Positions 24,006 to 33,466 of a stretch of 64,000 nucleotides of DNA are shown in pieces. Positions within the stretch are counted from its first letter, which is position 1, and each line of letters begins with the position of its first letter. Both the position numbers and the translations under genes were made by a program. This DNA comes from Alphaproteobacteria bacterium (GTDB taxonomy: Bacteria > Pseudomonadota > Alphaproteobacteria > Rhizobiales > Xanthobacteraceae), in NCBI GenBank assembly GCA_037200445.1, contig JBBCGH010000001.1:1240001-1304000 (forward strand), given 5' to 3'. Under the pieces are notes generated by a model. That model was not told the origin of the DNA. It saw only the letters and a list, made by a program, of their open reading frames with translations, and ran no database searches.

Positions 24006-25082
24006 TTAGACGCGGGCCCTGTAGAACCGCATGATGTCGGACGCGGTGGCCTGGCCCAGTTTTTCGTAGCGGGCAAGGCAGTGCCTGATCTCTCCGGCGG
24101 TTGCCGGGCGCCGCCAGATGGGCAGCCGCAGGATGCGCTCCACCGTCGCCCAGGCAAGGCCGGTGGCCCGGGCGATCACCAGCAGCATCTCGCCGTTTTC
24201 CTGCTTGAGCGCCTGGTCGATCAGGGGAAGCGGCAGGTCGCTGATCAGCGACAGCGCGATCCTGACCTCTTCGAGCAGGCCGTCTTCGGCAAAGCTCCTC
24301 AGCTGCTCGTCGTCGAGCTGCCCTTGGCCGTGAAGCCTTGCGACCGCGGCATGGACGGCACTGACGTCACGGACCTCATTCTCATGCTTGCGCGCGACGT
24401 GACGAGCCGCGTTGCGCACCGACTCCTCGATCTCACGTGTCCCATGCGCCAACTCCGCCTGCAGCTTGGCACGAACGTGCTCGCTTGCGGTCTGGATCAG
24501 CAGCGCAAAGGCGAGCGGCGGAATATCCGGTCTTTGGCCAACCTGCTCCGTGAGGCTGTCGTCTCCCTTCGCGCGCTGGATGAGACGATCGAGGCCCCGC
24601 TCCGAAAACCGGGCTCCCGCATTGCCCGCAACGCTCAACAGCACCTGGGAATCGCCGCGCTCCACCAGCGCGTCAGTGACCGGCGGGCTGATCGATGCCC
24701 TTCGGGAAATCGCCAGAAGGTGTTCCTGGCCCTTGTGGCGCGCCGTCGCTTCCAGCGTCGGATCGTCCAGCTGCTCGGAGTGCATCAAGACCGGGCACGC
24801 GACCTCCGCCTCGTCGTCCCACGCCAGCGTGCGCATCAGGGTCGCGGGCGCGTTGCGGATCGAGGCGAGCCGCAGCGCAAGCAACGCGCGCGCCGCGGTA
24901 TCGATCTCGCGGATCAGCTCGTTCAGGACTTCGTCGAACAGCGCAACTTCGGCATCGCGCAGCGCGGCCGCGTTCACGACGAAAAGGTCGGTGATGTGCC
25001 GCACCAGCCCGCGGTGATCGCTCACCGCCCGGGTCGACATGGCCGCACGCACGTCGGAAAGAATGGCGGCGGACGCGGTCAT
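24006..25082 (-). CDS. DUF2336 domain protein
   Basis: The protein has 358 residues, nearly all alpha-helical, HEAT-like in periodicity (repeated DALVERGDSQVLLSVAGNAG, IDQALKQENGEMLLVIARAT). DUF2336 proteins are restricted mainly to alphaproteobacteria and their role is unknown. The C-terminal part (ERILRLPIWRRPATAGEIRHC) fits the domain's usual end. It is transcribed separately from the membrane protein gene, 139 bases downstream, and is divergent from the flavin oxidase gene. The 228 bases upstream hold no recognisable gene. Confidence 0.8.
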   Translation of the reverse strand: MTASAAILSDVRAAMSTRAVSDHRGLVRHITDLFVVNAAALRDAEVALFDEVLNELIREIDTAARALLALRLASIRNAPATLMRTLAWDDEAEVACPVLMHSEQLDDPTLEATARHKGQEHLLAISRRASISPPVTDALVERGDSQVLLSVAGNAGARFSERGLDRLIQRAKGDDSLTEQVGQRPDIPPLAFALLIQTASEHVRAKLQAELAHGTREIEESVRNAARHVARKHENEVRDVSAVHAAVARLHGQGQLDDEQLRSFAEDGLLEEVRIALSLISDLPLPLIDQALKQENGEMLLVIARATGLAWATVERILRLPIWRRPATAGEIRHCLARYEKLGQATASDIMRFYRARV

Positions 25083-25310
25083 TGGTCACGACCGTTCGCG
25101 CACGCGTCCGCCCACGACGAAAAGCGCGCCGCACCGCGCAGTTCTGCCCGCATCCTGCGTAAGTCCCCGTCCGTCCTGGCCTTTGCAGCCTGAAGGACGC
25201 CCGTAAATTTGCGATGAAGCAGGGATTAACGAATCCCTAAACGTGACGCTGGGTCAGTAAATCCGGAACTTTGCCGTTTGACGAATGTTAGACCGGCGCC
25301 TCGCTCTCTC

Positions 25311-26519
25311 ATGACCACCCGCAAACGCAAACTGCGAACCGACGGCACGCTGTGGCAGCATCTACGCGCGCCGCGCGTGCCGTATCGCGCGTTGACCCGC
25401 GACACGCAAACCGAGGTGCTGATCATCGGCGCCGGGATCACCGGCGCGATGATCGCCGATGCGCTCGCAGAGGCCGGGCTCGAGACGATCATTGTCGACC
25501 GGCGGCGGCCGGCACACGGCTCGACCATCGCGAGCACCGCACTCGTCGCCTACGAAATCGACGTGCCGCTCATCGAATTGCAGGACAGGATCGGCAAGCG
25601 CGATGCGATCCGCGCGTGGCGGCGCTCGCGTCTCGCGGTCGCAAACCTGCAAAGTTATTTCGGTGAACGGGAGTTGGAAGAGCAGTCGCGCGGCTCGCTC
25701 TATCTTGCGGGCAATGACCTCGGCGTGGCCGACCTCGAGGTCGAGGGGGAGCTGCGCCGTGCCGCCGGCATCGAGGCGACGTTTCTCGATCGGAGCGCGT
25801 TGCGCGCCCGCTTTGACATCGGCCATAGCGGCGCGTTGCTGAACCCTGGCAACCTCACGATCAACCCGCGCGCCGTGACCGCCCGGTTGCTGTTGCGGGC
25901 GCAGGGACTCGGGAGCCGCGTCTTTTCGCCGTCCGAGATCGCCGACCTCAAGCGCAGTCGTTCGTCATGGGTCGCGACGACGAAGCAGGGACAGCGCATC
26001 CATTCCAGATACGTTGTGTTTGCAACCGGTTATGAATTTCCCAAGTTCGTTCCGCTCAAGGGGCACCGTATCAAGACGACGTGGGCGTTCGCGACCGCGC
26101 CGCAGCCGGGCAAGCTGTGGCCGGAGGAGTGCCTGATATGGGAGGCGTCCTCACCCTATCTCTATGCGCGCACGACAGCGGACGGGCGCGTCCTGTGCGG
26201 CGGCGAGGACGTGGATTCGCCCGACGCGGTGCACGACGATGAGATGACAGAACGCAAGATCACGCGCCTGCAGAGCAAGCTGCACAAGCTGTTTCCGAAG
26301 CTCGATACGGAGGCGGAGTTCGCCTGGGCGGCTTCGTTCGGTGGATCGTCGACAGGCCTGCCAACCATCGGCGAAATACCCGGCCACAAGAACTGCTGGG
26401 CCGCGCTCGGCTATGGCGGGAACGGCATCACTTACAGCCGGATCGCCGCAGAGATCATCCGGGCGGCGTTCAGCGGGCAGCGGGACGCGGACGCCGATCT
26501 CTACGCTTTCAGGCACTGA
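25311..26519 (+). CDS. FAD-dependent amino-acid/amine oxidoreductase (DAO family)
   Basis: This 402-residue protein has the Rossmann motif LIIGAGITGAMIADALAEAG followed by IVDRRRPAHGSTIAST, and a C-terminal FAD-contact segment (AASFGGSSTGLPTIGEIPG, GYGGNGITYSRIAAEII). These features fit the glycine/D-amino-acid oxidase superfamily. There is no signal peptide, so it is cytoplasmic. The ATG at 25311 is preferred to one at 25278. Relatives oxidise amino acids, sarcosine or glycerol-3-phosphate; the substrate cannot be read from the sequence. Confidence 0.85.
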   Translation: MTTRKRKLRTDGTLWQHLRAPRVPYRALTRDTQTEVLIIGAGITGAMIADALAEAGLETIIVDRRRPAHGSTIASTALVAYEIDVPLIELQDRIGKRDAIRAWRRSRLAVANLQSYFGERELEEQSRGSLYLAGNDLGVADLEVEGELRRAAGIEATFLDRSALRARFDIGHSGALLNPGNLTINPRAVTARLLLRAQGLGSRVFSPSEIADLKRSRSSWVATTKQGQRIHSRYVVFATGYEFPKFVPLKGHRIKTTWAFATAPQPGKLWPEECLIWEASSPYLYARTTADGRVLCGGEDVDSPDAVHDDEMTERKITRLQSKLHKLFPKLDTEAEFAWAASFGGSSTGLPTIGEIPGHKNCWAALGYGGNGITYSRIAAEIIRAAFSGQRDADADLYAFRH

Positions 26520-26586
26520 AACAACGCGTTGTCTCCGCAGCTCGCGGCCCGGATGGGCGCAGCCTGACAGAGCGGAGCCGGCTGAT

Positions 26587-26793
26587 TTAGGATTTCTTCT
26601 TGCGCTTCCTGCCGCCCTTCTTCTTCGGCACTTTCTTGCCTTCGCGGCGGGCCTCTGAAAGCCCGATCGCGATCGCCTGCTTGCGGCTCTTTACTGTCTT
26701 CCCGCTGCGGCCGCTTTTCAGCGTCCCGCGCTTGCGTTTGCGCATTGCGCGTTCGACTTTCTTCGATGCCCCCTTGGAGTACTTGCGCGCCAT
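26587..26793 (-). CDS. Small Lys/Arg-rich protein (DUF6496-like)
   Basis: This 68-residue, extremely basic protein starts MARKYSKGASKKVERAMRKR, contains KTVKSRKQAIAIGLSEARR in its middle and ends in a polylysine tail. The start follows ggaggagagga. I recognise it as the DUF6496 type, likely nucleic-acid binding by its charge, but with no experimentally known role to my knowledge. It stands alone between two genes on opposite strands. Confidence 0.8.
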   Translation of the reverse strand: MARKYSKGASKKVERAMRKRKRGTLKSGRSGKTVKSRKQAIAIGLSEARREGKKVPKKKGGRKRKKKS

Positions 26794-26888
26794 TCCTCTC
26801 CTCCGGCAACGACTCGACATGAATTAACGAAACGCCGCGGTGAAAAGTTCCACGGGCGGCTTCGCCGGAAGGTGCGCGACTTCAGAGG

Positions 26889-27095
26889 TCAGGCCGCGCA
26901 GCGGGTGCGGCGGATCATCTTGCCGGCCCCGCATTGCGCACATTGATATTCGCGCCGCGCCGCTGCGGAATCGTCGCTTGCGCGATATTCGCCGTTGAGC
27001 TTCATGGCGACATTGCAGGCCTCGCACAGGGGTGCGGGAAAAGGCGCGATCCGCGCGCGGGGAAAAAGCGTAGCTGGCTGGGCGACGAGCTGCAT
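26889..27095 (-). CDS. Small zinc-ribbon protein
   Basis: This 68-residue protein has two CxxC knuckles, CEAC at residues 24-27 and CAQC at 52-55, so one zinc site is expected. The basic C-terminus (GKMIRRTRCAA) could contact nucleic acid. The start follows aggagaga. It is similar in layout, though not closely in sequence, to the protein at 2235-2411. Function unknown. Confidence 0.7.
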   Translation of the reverse strand: MQLVAQPATLFPRARIAPFPAPLCEACNVAMKLNGEYRASDDSAAARREYQCAQCGAGKMIRRTRCAA

Positions 27096-27139
27096 CGATC
27101 TCTCCTGCAGCTAAACTCGTCAGCGCGGGCGCGGTTCCC

Positions 27140-28543
27140 CTACAGACTTGGCGCGCGTGCGTGGTAGTCGGTCGCGCCCTGAAACGCCGCGCCCAGGGCG
27201 ATCAGCGTTTCGTCCCGGAACGGCCGTCCGACGAGCTGCAGTCCGATCGGCAGGCCGCCTTTTCCGAACCCCGCCGGCACTGTGAGCGCGGGCAGGCCAA
27301 GATAGTTCGCCGGCCGCATGAAGCGCGTCACGCCGAGGATGACGGCTTCGGCGTTTGCGCCGCCCCCGACGTCGGTCTCGGCAATCGTCGGCGCGACGGA
27401 GCGGCAGGTCGGAACGAGGATCGCGTCGCAGTTGCCGATCGCCGCAAGGTGCGCGGCGAGCGCCGGACCGCGCCAGCGCAGCGCTTCGAGGTACTCGACC
27501 CCGCTGTAGGCCGATCCATTCATCAGCCGGTTGCGCACCTGCTCGCCGTAGTCCTTGGCACGCGAGCGCAGCCAGGGCGCGTGCGTGGTCAGGGCCTCCA
27601 CCGCGATCACGATCAGCGCTGCCGCCGAAACCAGCATCTGGTCCGGCAGCTCGACCTGCACGATCCGCGCACCGAGCTTGCGGAATGTCGCGATCGCTTC
27701 GTCGAGCGCCTTGTCGACGTCGGTTTCGAGGTCATCGACGTAGAAGCTCTTCGGAATGCCGATGATCAGCCCGCGTGCGCTGCGGCTTGCCTGTTTGGCA
27801 TCCCAGACCGGCGCGCCGTCGGTGGTCGGGTCGAGAGGGTCCGGCCCCATGGTCGCCGCTGCGATCAGTCCGCAGTCCTCCGCGGTGCGCGCCAGCGGAC
27901 CGACGGTGTCGAGCGTGAACGAGAGCGGCATCGCATTGGCGCGGCTGACGCGACCGTTGGTCGGCTTCAGTCCGGTGACGCCGCAGAAATGCGCCGGCAG
28001 ACGGATCGAGCCGCCGGTGTCGGAGCCGAGCGCGGCCGGCACCAGCCGCGCACCGACAGCCGCGCCGGAGCCGGACGAGGAGCCGCCGGTGACATGCGCG
28101 GGATTCCAGGGATTGCGCACATCGCCGGTGTGCACATTGTGGCCGGTCGGGCCGAACGCGAACTCCACCATGTTGAGCGCGCCGAGCCGCAACGCGCCGG
28201 CCGCTTCGAGCCGCACCAGCGCCGTCGCGGTCGCGGGGGCAGTCCAGCCTCTGCGGATCTTCGAGCCGCATTCGGCGAGCCTGCCCTTGACGTAATACAT
28301 GTCCTTGTGGGCGAGCGGCACGCCATGCAGCGAGCCCCTGATCTCGCCGTTGGCGAGCGCGCGGTCGGCGGCGCGCGCCGCCTTCATGGCATCTTCGGCC
28401 TCGACGCGCGCGAACGCGTTGATCTTCGGCTGCCATTTCCTGGCTCGCGCGAGTAGCGCCTTGGTGACTTCGGCGGACGAGACCTTGCGGCGGCGGATCG
28501 CGGCCGCGAGGTCCTTGAGCGTCAGTTCGGAGGGGTCGCTCAC
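27140..28543 (-). CDS. Amidase signature family amidohydrolase
   Basis: This 467-residue protein hydrolyses an amide bond. It has the Ser-cisSer-Lys triad: the lysine in AHKDMYYVKG, the cis-serine in GGSSSGSGAAVGARLV and the nucleophile in GSDTGGSIRLPA. The start is a GTG at 28543 that overlaps the stop of the small upstream gene (GTGA), which signals translational coupling. Paired with the GatC-like partner it resembles AtzE/AtzG-type or biuret-pathway amidases rather than GatA, since no GatB is present. The last gene of the hemE operon. The frame is open further upstream through hemE, but that is antisense-free noise from GC bias. Confidence 0.9.
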   Translation of the reverse strand: MSDPSELTLKDLAAAIRRRKVSSAEVTKALLARARKWQPKINAFARVEAEDAMKAARAADRALANGEIRGSLHGVPLAHKDMYYVKGRLAECGSKIRRGWTAPATATALVRLEAAGALRLGALNMVEFAFGPTGHNVHTGDVRNPWNPAHVTGGSSSGSGAAVGARLVPAALGSDTGGSIRLPAHFCGVTGLKPTNGRVSRANAMPLSFTLDTVGPLARTAEDCGLIAAATMGPDPLDPTTDGAPVWDAKQASRSARGLIIGIPKSFYVDDLETDVDKALDEAIATFRKLGARIVQVELPDQMLVSAAALIVIAVEALTTHAPWLRSRAKDYGEQVRNRLMNGSAYSGVEYLEALRWRGPALAAHLAAIGNCDAILVPTCRSVAPTIAETDVGGGANAEAVILGVTRFMRPANYLGLPALTVPAGFGKGGLPIGLQLVGRPFRDETLIALGAAFQGATDYHARAPSL

Positions 28544-28740
28544 GACTGCGCATCCTTGCGCTGCACGGCGACAAACGTCGCAGGCTCGACCTCCATGTCG
28601 AGTGCGATGTTGGCTGCGGCGAAGCGCGTGACCGGCATGGTCACGGCGCGCGCGATCCGCGCAGCACCATCGCGCGGCAGCGGAATGCGCGCGGCGGCCG
28701 CGACGGCTGCGACGCGCTCCGGTGCGACTTCTTTCGGCAT
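28540..28740 (-). CDS. GatC/AtzG-like amidase partner
   Basis: This 66-residue protein reads MPKEVAPERVAAVAAAARIP, then LPRDGAARIARAVTMPVTRF, and ends EVEPATFVAVQRKDAQS. The two-helix layout and acidic C-terminal stretch with EPATF fit the small DUF4089/AtzG-like family, which wraps around and stabilises an amidase subunit. The stop overlaps the amidase GTG, and the start is 9 bases after the hemE stop, so all three are one transcript. The assignment rests on size, position and pattern. Confidence 0.7.
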   Translation of the reverse strand: MPKEVAPERVAAVAAAARIPLPRDGAARIARAVTMPVTRFAAANIALDMEVEPATFVAVQRKDAQS

Positions 28741-28749
28741 GATTTCCCC

Positions 28750-29772
28750 CTATCGATCCCTGATCCGGCGCAGCGTCTGCTCGACGTGCGCAATCGGCGT
28801 TTCCGGCAGGATGCCGTGACCCAGATTGAAGATGAAAGGCCCTGCACGGAAGTTTTCCAGAATTTCGTCGATGGCGCGGTCGAGTGCCGGGCCACCGGCG
28901 AGCAGGACCAGCGGATCGAGGTTGCCCTGCACGGCGACCTTGCTCTGGACGTTCCGGCGCACGAATTCGGGCTCGGCGGCCCAGTCGATGCTGACGGCGT
29001 TTATCGGCACGTTCGTGACGTAGTTGCCCAAGGACGCGCCCGCGCCGCGCGGGAAGCCGATGATCTTCGCGTCGGTTATCTCGGCGCGCACGTTCGCAAT
29101 GATTTTCCGTAGCGGCGCGATGCACCAGCGGGCAAATTCGGTCGGTGGGAGCACGCCAGCCCAGGTATCGAAGATCTGCACCGCGTCTGCGCCGGCGCGC
29201 AGCTGCTCGATCAGGTAGCGCGACGACACCGCGACCAGAATGTCGATTATGCGCGCGAAGGCCCGTGGTTCGCGATAGGCCATCAGCCGGGCAGGGGCCT
29301 GATCCGGCGTGCCGCGGCCAGCCACCATGTAGGTCGCAACCGTCCACGGCGCGCCGCAGAAACCAAGCAATGCGACATTCGCCGGAAGTTCGCGCTTGAC
29401 CCGGCGGACCGCCTCGTAGACCGGCGCAAATACCCTGTCATCGGCGGTTGCCGAAAGCCCGTTCAGCCCCGCCGCGTCGTCGAGCGGCTCCAGCCGCGGC
29501 CCTTCGCCGGCTTCGAACGTCACGGTGCGGCCAAGCGCATGCGGCACGACCAGAATATCGGAGAACAGGATCGCGGCATCGAAGCCGAAGCGCCGGATCG
29601 GCTGCAGCGTCACCTCGGTGGCAAGCTCTGGCGTGAAGCACAAATCGAGAAAGCTCCCGGCGCGCTCCCGCAGCGCACGGTATTCCGGCAGATAGCGCCC
29701 GGCCTGGCGCATGAACCAGACGGGTGGGGTTGCCTGCGCACGACCACCAAGGACTTCGAGGATCGGTTTCAC
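28750..29772 (-). CDS. hemE: Uroporphyrinogen decarboxylase
   Basis: This 340-residue cytosolic enzyme removes four carboxyl groups from uroporphyrinogen III to give coproporphyrinogen III in heme and bacteriochlorophyll synthesis. Signature sequences are present: [17 protein letters not shown] at the N-terminus and [18 protein letters not shown] in the middle, with the catalytic Asp in [10 protein letters not shown]. The length is normal. It is the first gene of a three-gene minus-strand operon with the amidase pair, an unexpected companion, and is divergent from ppa by 48 bases. Confidence 0.96.
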   Translation of the reverse strand: MKPILEVLGGRAQATPPVWFMRQAGRYLPEYRALRERAGSFLDLCFTPELATEVTLQPIRRFGFDAAILFSDILVVPHALGRTVTFEAGEGPRLEPLDDAAGLNGLSATADDRVFAPVYEAVRRVKRELPANVALLGFCGAPWTVATYMVAGRGTPDQAPARLMAYREPRAFARIIDILVAVSSRYLIEQLRAGADAVQIFDTWAGVLPPTEFARWCIAPLRKIIANVRAEITDAKIIGFPRGAGASLGNYVTNVPINAVSIDWAAEPEFVRRNVQSKVAVQGNLDPLVLLAGGPALDRAIDEILENFRAGPFIFNLGHGILPETPIAHVEQTLRRIRDR

Positions 29773-29820
29773 GAACTCTGCTTACACGGTAGGTTGGGGT
29801 TCTAGCAAAGCAGGTCTTTC

Positions 29821-30351
29821 ATGCGCATCGACGCCATCGCGATCGGCAACAATCCACCGCACGACGTGAACGTCATCGTCGAAGTGCCGATCGGCGGCGA
29901 GCCGATCAAGTACGAGATGGACAAGGCGGCCGGCACGCTGGTGGTCGACCGCTTTCTGCATACGCCGATGCGCTACCCGGGCAATTACGGCTTCGTGCCG
30001 CACACGCTCTCCGAGGACGGCGACCCGATCGACGTGCTGGTCGCGAACACGCGGCCGATCGTCCCGGGCGCGGTGATCAATGTGCGCCCGGTCGGCGTGC
30101 TGAAGATGCAGGACGAGGCGGGCGGCGACGAGAAGGTCATCGCCGTGCCGGTGCCGAAGCTCACCAAGCGCTATGAGAACGTGAAGGAGTACACGGACCT
30201 GCCGGTGATCACCTTGCAGCAGATGCAGCACTTCTTCGAGCACTACAAGGATCTGGAGCCCGGCAAATGGGTGAAGGTGCTCGGCTGGGGCGATGCCGCG
30301 GAGGCACGCAAGCTGATCACTGAGGCGATCGAGCGGGCGAAGAAGGCCTAG
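29821..30351 (+). CDS. ppa: Inorganic pyrophosphatase (family I)
   Basis: This 176-residue hexameric cytosolic enzyme splits pyrophosphate and so pulls biosynthetic reactions forward. The family I active site DGDPIDVLV with its Mg-binding Asp residues is present, as are the conserved NYGFVP and the basic residue region around KYEMDK. The stop shares CTAG with the stop of the convergent livM-like gene. A ribosome binding site (aaagcagg) precedes the start. Confidence 0.96.
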   Translation: MRIDAIAIGNNPPHDVNVIVEVPIGGEPIKYEMDKAAGTLVVDRFLHTPMRYPGNYGFVPHTLSEDGDPIDVLVANTRPIVPGAVINVRPVGVLKMQDEAGGDEKVIAVPVPKLTKRYENVKEYTDLPVITLQQMQHFFEHYKDLEPGKWVKVLGWGDAAEARKLITEAIERAKKA

Positions 30352-31247
30352 CGGCCGGCGAGCTTCGGCAGCGGCTCGGGCAGAAGGCCGCGCGGGCGCA
30401 GAAACAGCACCACCAGCAGCAGCAGCCCGACCAGGAACTCGCGTAGCGCGGCAAGCTGCTCGGCCGAGAGCCATGGAACGACGCCGATCAGGAAGCGGGT
30501 CGATTCAAGGAAGAACACGACGACGAACGCGCCGGTCACCGCGCCCCAGTTGTTGCCGATGCCGCCGGCGGTCAGCGCCAGGAAAATGTAGATCGTCAGC
30601 AGCGGCACGTAGATTTCCGGCACGATGTAGCTCGAATAGTGCGCATAGAGCGCGCCCGCGAGGCCGGCGAGCGCGCCGCCGAGCGCGAAGGCCTTCACCT
30701 TGAATTTGAGCACATCCTTGCCGGCAAAGGCCGCGACCTGCGCGTCCTCGCGGATCGCCCGCAGTACGCGCCCGAACGGTGAGCGGCGCACGCGTTCCAC
30801 CACGAACAGCACAATGGCGAGGATGACCAGGCAGAACACCAGATAGGCGGCATTGAAGTCCGCCCCAAGCACGGATTTGAGCGGCTGCGGGATGCCGGAG
30901 ATGCCGTCCGTGCCGCGCGTCAGCCAGATCTCGTTCTCGGCCACGATGCGCACCGCCTCGGCAAAGCCGAGCGTGACGATCGCCAGATAGTCGTCGCGCA
31001 GCCGCGTGAGGCCGAGCGTGACCAGCGCACCCATGATCGCGGTGCCGATCATCGCGGCCGCGAAACCGAGCGCGATCGGCGTATGTGCCTTCACGGTGAG
31101 CAGAGCCGAGATATAGGCGCCGAAGCCGTAGAAACCGACGATGCCGAGATTGACCATCCCGGCCATGCCCCACATCACGTTGAGGCCGAGCGCGAGGATC
31201 GCGTAGATCGACGCGAAGGTCGCCATGGCGATCAGATATGAGGTCAT
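30348..31247 (-). CDS. livM: LivM-type branched-chain amino acid ABC transporter permease
   Basis: This 299-residue permease has eight to nine membrane helices. The family loop [28 protein letters not shown] (the EAA-like coupling region) is intact, as is the N-terminal [21 protein letters not shown]. The last gene of the eight-gene operon. Its start overlaps the livH-type stop (ATGA). Substrate range cannot be read from the permease; in this operon it likely serves the hydantoinase substrate rather than leucine. Confidence 0.9.
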   Translation of the reverse strand: MTSYLIAMATFASIYAILALGLNVMWGMAGMVNLGIVGFYGFGAYISALLTVKAHTPIALGFAAAMIGTAIMGALVTLGLTRLRDDYLAIVTLGFAEAVRIVAENEIWLTRGTDGISGIPQPLKSVLGADFNAAYLVFCLVILAIVLFVVERVRRSPFGRVLRAIREDAQVAAFAGKDVLKFKVKAFALGGALAGLAGALYAHYSSYIVPEIYVPLLTIYIFLALTAGGIGNNWGAVTGAFVVVFFLESTRFLIGVVPWLSAEQLAALREFLVGLLLLVVLFLRPRGLLPEPLPKLAGR

Positions 31248-32107
31248 GCCGTGCGGGCTCCCAGGATTCCACCAGGCCGCAGCAGCAGAATCATAAGGAT
31301 CGCCAGAAATCCGACGACGCCCTTGTAGGTCGGAGCGAGCACGAGCAGCGACAGTTCCTCCGACAATCCGATGGCAATTCCTCCGACCACCGCACCGGGT
31401 ACGCTGCCGAGCCCGCCGACGACCGCAGCGGCAAACACGGACAGGATCGTGCGGAAGCCGACCAGCGGATCGATCGAGGTGTCGAGCCCAACCAGCATGC
31501 CGCCGATGCCGGCTAACCCCATCCCGATGCCGATCGCGAGCCGCGCCATGCGATCCGGATCGATGCCCTTCGAGTCGGCCAGCATCGGGCTGTCGGCGAC
31601 CGCCCGCATCGCCTTGCCGGTGAGCGTGAACGTCAGAAACAGGAACAGCAGCCCCATCGCAATCACGGCGATGACGAAATTCTCCACCTGCTGCGGTCCC
31701 ACATGCAGGAAGCCGAAGTGCCAGTCGCGCCGCAGCGGAATCGCATAGTCGCGCGGGCTTCCGCCGAAGAAGAAGCGGATCGTGCTCTCGATCATGATGT
31801 TTACCGCGATCGAGGCGATCGCGAGTGTGAGCGCGCTCTGGCCGCGCAGCGGACGCAATCCGACATGGTCGCTCGCGATCCCGACTGCTCCCGCGCCCAG
31901 GAAGGCTCCAAGGATCGCGAGGGGGGCGGGCAGGCCGAGCCAGGCATTGAGCATGTAGCCGGCGAACGCGCCGACCGCCATGTGCGCCGCGACCGAGAAA
32001 TTCACGAAGCGCAGCACCGCGTAGATCATGGTCAGGCCGATGGCGGGCACCGCCAGCACGGCGCCTGCCATCAAGCCGTTCAGTAAGAGTTGGAGGAGTT
32101 TTTCCAA
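31244..32107 (-). CDS. livH: LivH-type branched-chain amino acid ABC transporter permease
   Basis: This 287-residue permease has about eight helices, with the typical start LLLNGLMAGAVLAVPAIGLTM and the coupling loop LTGKAMRAVADSPMLADSKGIDPDR. It pairs with the LivM-type gene downstream (4-base overlap). A hairpin at 32141-32163 lies between it and the binding-protein gene upstream, a usual place for differential expression within such operons. Confidence 0.9.
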   Translation of the reverse strand: MEKLLQLLLNGLMAGAVLAVPAIGLTMIYAVLRFVNFSVAAHMAVGAFAGYMLNAWLGLPAPLAILGAFLGAGAVGIASDHVGLRPLRGQSALTLAIASIAVNIMIESTIRFFFGGSPRDYAIPLRRDWHFGFLHVGPQQVENFVIAVIAMGLLFLFLTFTLTGKAMRAVADSPMLADSKGIDPDRMARLAIGIGMGLAGIGGMLVGLDTSIDPLVGFRTILSVFAAAVVGGLGSVPGAVVGGIAIGLSEELSLLVLAPTYKGVVGFLAILMILLLRPGGILGARTA

Positions 32108-32140
32108 GCTTCAGCCGCGGGCGAGGTGGCAGTCATTGTG

Positions 32141-32163
32141 CCCTCTCCCACAAGTGGAGAGGG
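32141..32163 (-). terminator. Intercistronic hairpin between binding-protein and permease genes
   Basis: CCCTCTCC pairs with GGAGAGGG around a 7-base loop. There is no T-run on either side, so it is more likely an attenuating or mRNA-stabilising hairpin than a full terminator. It is also a common repeat type in Bradyrhizobium genomes. Confidence 0.4.
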
Positions 32164-32214
32164 CGCATCGACACGGTATCGCGCTCGCGGCGAGGCGGCG
32201 CGGCCTGTTCGGCC

Positions 32215-33426
32215 TCACATCTGCACCTGGACCAGCTTTCCGTCCTTCACCTGCGCGGTGCGGAACGCGACCTCGATGATGTTGCCGTTGTCGGCAAATT
32301 TGCACGGTCCCGAAGCACCCGAATATTTGATCTCCTTGCCTTCGGCGATCAGCTTCAGCCCGTCGAGCGCATTGTCGACCACGACGCCTGACTCGTTGTT
32401 GCCCGAAATCTTGCGGATGTTGTCGCGGATCGTCGTGCCGGTTGCATCCTTGCCTTTCGCCATGGACAGAATGGCGAGATTGGCGTGGTCGTAGGCTTGG
32501 CACATGAAGGTATCGAGCTGATCCTTCTTCACCAGCGCCTTGAGCTTTGTATAGGCGCTCGAGTCGAAGGCGGGCGACGGATCGGCGATCGAGTAGATGC
32601 CCTCCGCAGCCTCCTTGCCGGCGCCGTCGATGAAGGCCGGCACGATGCCGTAGGCAAAGCCCATTACCTTGCCCTTGTAGCCGGCACGGAACAGGTCCTT
32701 CGCCATCACGATGTTTTCGCCGACATAGCCACCCATCATGAAGATGTCCGGGTTGGCGCGCACCATCTCGTCGATCTCGGAGCGGAACGAGGTCTTCTTG
32801 TTGTCGATGACGGCGGTGCCGACCTTCACGCCCTTCGGCTCCACGTCCTCGCGAATGGTCTTGAGCACCGACTCGGTGAAGGGCGTCTGCGGCATGATCA
32901 GGTAGGCGCTCTTTGCGTTCTGCGCGAGAATGAACTTGGCGAACTGCTTGGCCTGCAGAACCGTGTGCGGTTGCGTGCGCACGAAATATCCCTGGTGGGG
33001 CAGCTCGGCGATCGTATCGGCCGCCGAGATCGCCAGCATCATCACCTTGTTTTCCCAGCACAATGGCAGCACCGCGGTGCCGACGGCGGAGGCCCACACA
33101 CTCATCAGCGCCGACACCTTGTCGACGTCGATCAGCTTGCGCGCCCCGCGGACGCCGGCCTCCGCGTTGGTCTGGTCGTCCTCGGAGAGATATTCGACCT
33201 TGCGCCCGAGCAGGCCACCGGCGGCGTTTACCTGGTCGACCACCGCCTGGTGGGCGATGCGGTTGTTCGGCCCAAACGGCGACCCGGAGCCGGTCAAAGA
33301 AACGAGACCCGCAATCTTGATCGGGCCGGTCTGGCCGAAGCTGGGCGTGGTGACGACGAACGGCGCAGCTACGGCGCTGGCACCGGTGAGCAGCGCGTTG
33401 CGGCGGGTAATCAGGCGTGACGGCAT
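32215..33426 (-). CDS. LIV-type ABC transporter substrate-binding protein
   Basis: This 403-residue periplasmic protein has a signal with a twin-arginine-like start (MPSRLITRRNALLTGASAVA, cleavage near SFGQ). The mature part begins PIKIAGLVSLTGSGSPFGPNN, the periplasmic binding protein type 1 fold of Leu/Ile/Val and amide-binding receptors. The start follows gagggga. Its place after the two ATPase genes and before the permeases is unusual but keeps the transporter complete. The ligand is probably the compound opened by the HyuA/B pair. Confidence 0.9.
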   Translation of the reverse strand: MPSRLITRRNALLTGASAVAAPFVVTTPSFGQTGPIKIAGLVSLTGSGSPFGPNNRIAHQAVVDQVNAAGGLLGRKVEYLSEDDQTNAEAGVRGARKLIDVDKVSALMSVWASAVGTAVLPLCWENKVMMLAISAADTIAELPHQGYFVRTQPHTVLQAKQFAKFILAQNAKSAYLIMPQTPFTESVLKTIREDVEPKGVKVGTAVIDNKKTSFRSEIDEMVRANPDIFMMGGYVGENIVMAKDLFRAGYKGKVMGFAYGIVPAFIDGAGKEAAEGIYSIADPSPAFDSSAYTKLKALVKKDQLDTFMCQAYDHANLAILSMAKGKDATGTTIRDNIRKISGNNESGVVVDNALDGLKLIAEGKEIKYSGASGPCKFADNGNIIEVAFRTAQVKDGKLVQVQM

Positions 33427-33466
33427 GGCAGTCCCCTCTTGGATGTTTCGTGGATGATAGCAGCGA

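Noticed and set aside
22829-24034. 401-codon plus-strand frame over the hairpin region and membrane-protein gene
   Set aside because: Most of it is antisense to a clear multi-pass membrane protein; the N-terminal part is the hairpin-rich non-coding DNA.
28544-29347. Upstream extension of the amidase frame across hemE
   Set aside because: The added part is Arg-rich noise in another frame of hemE; the GTG at 28543 overlaps the stop of the GatC-like gene and matches the family start.
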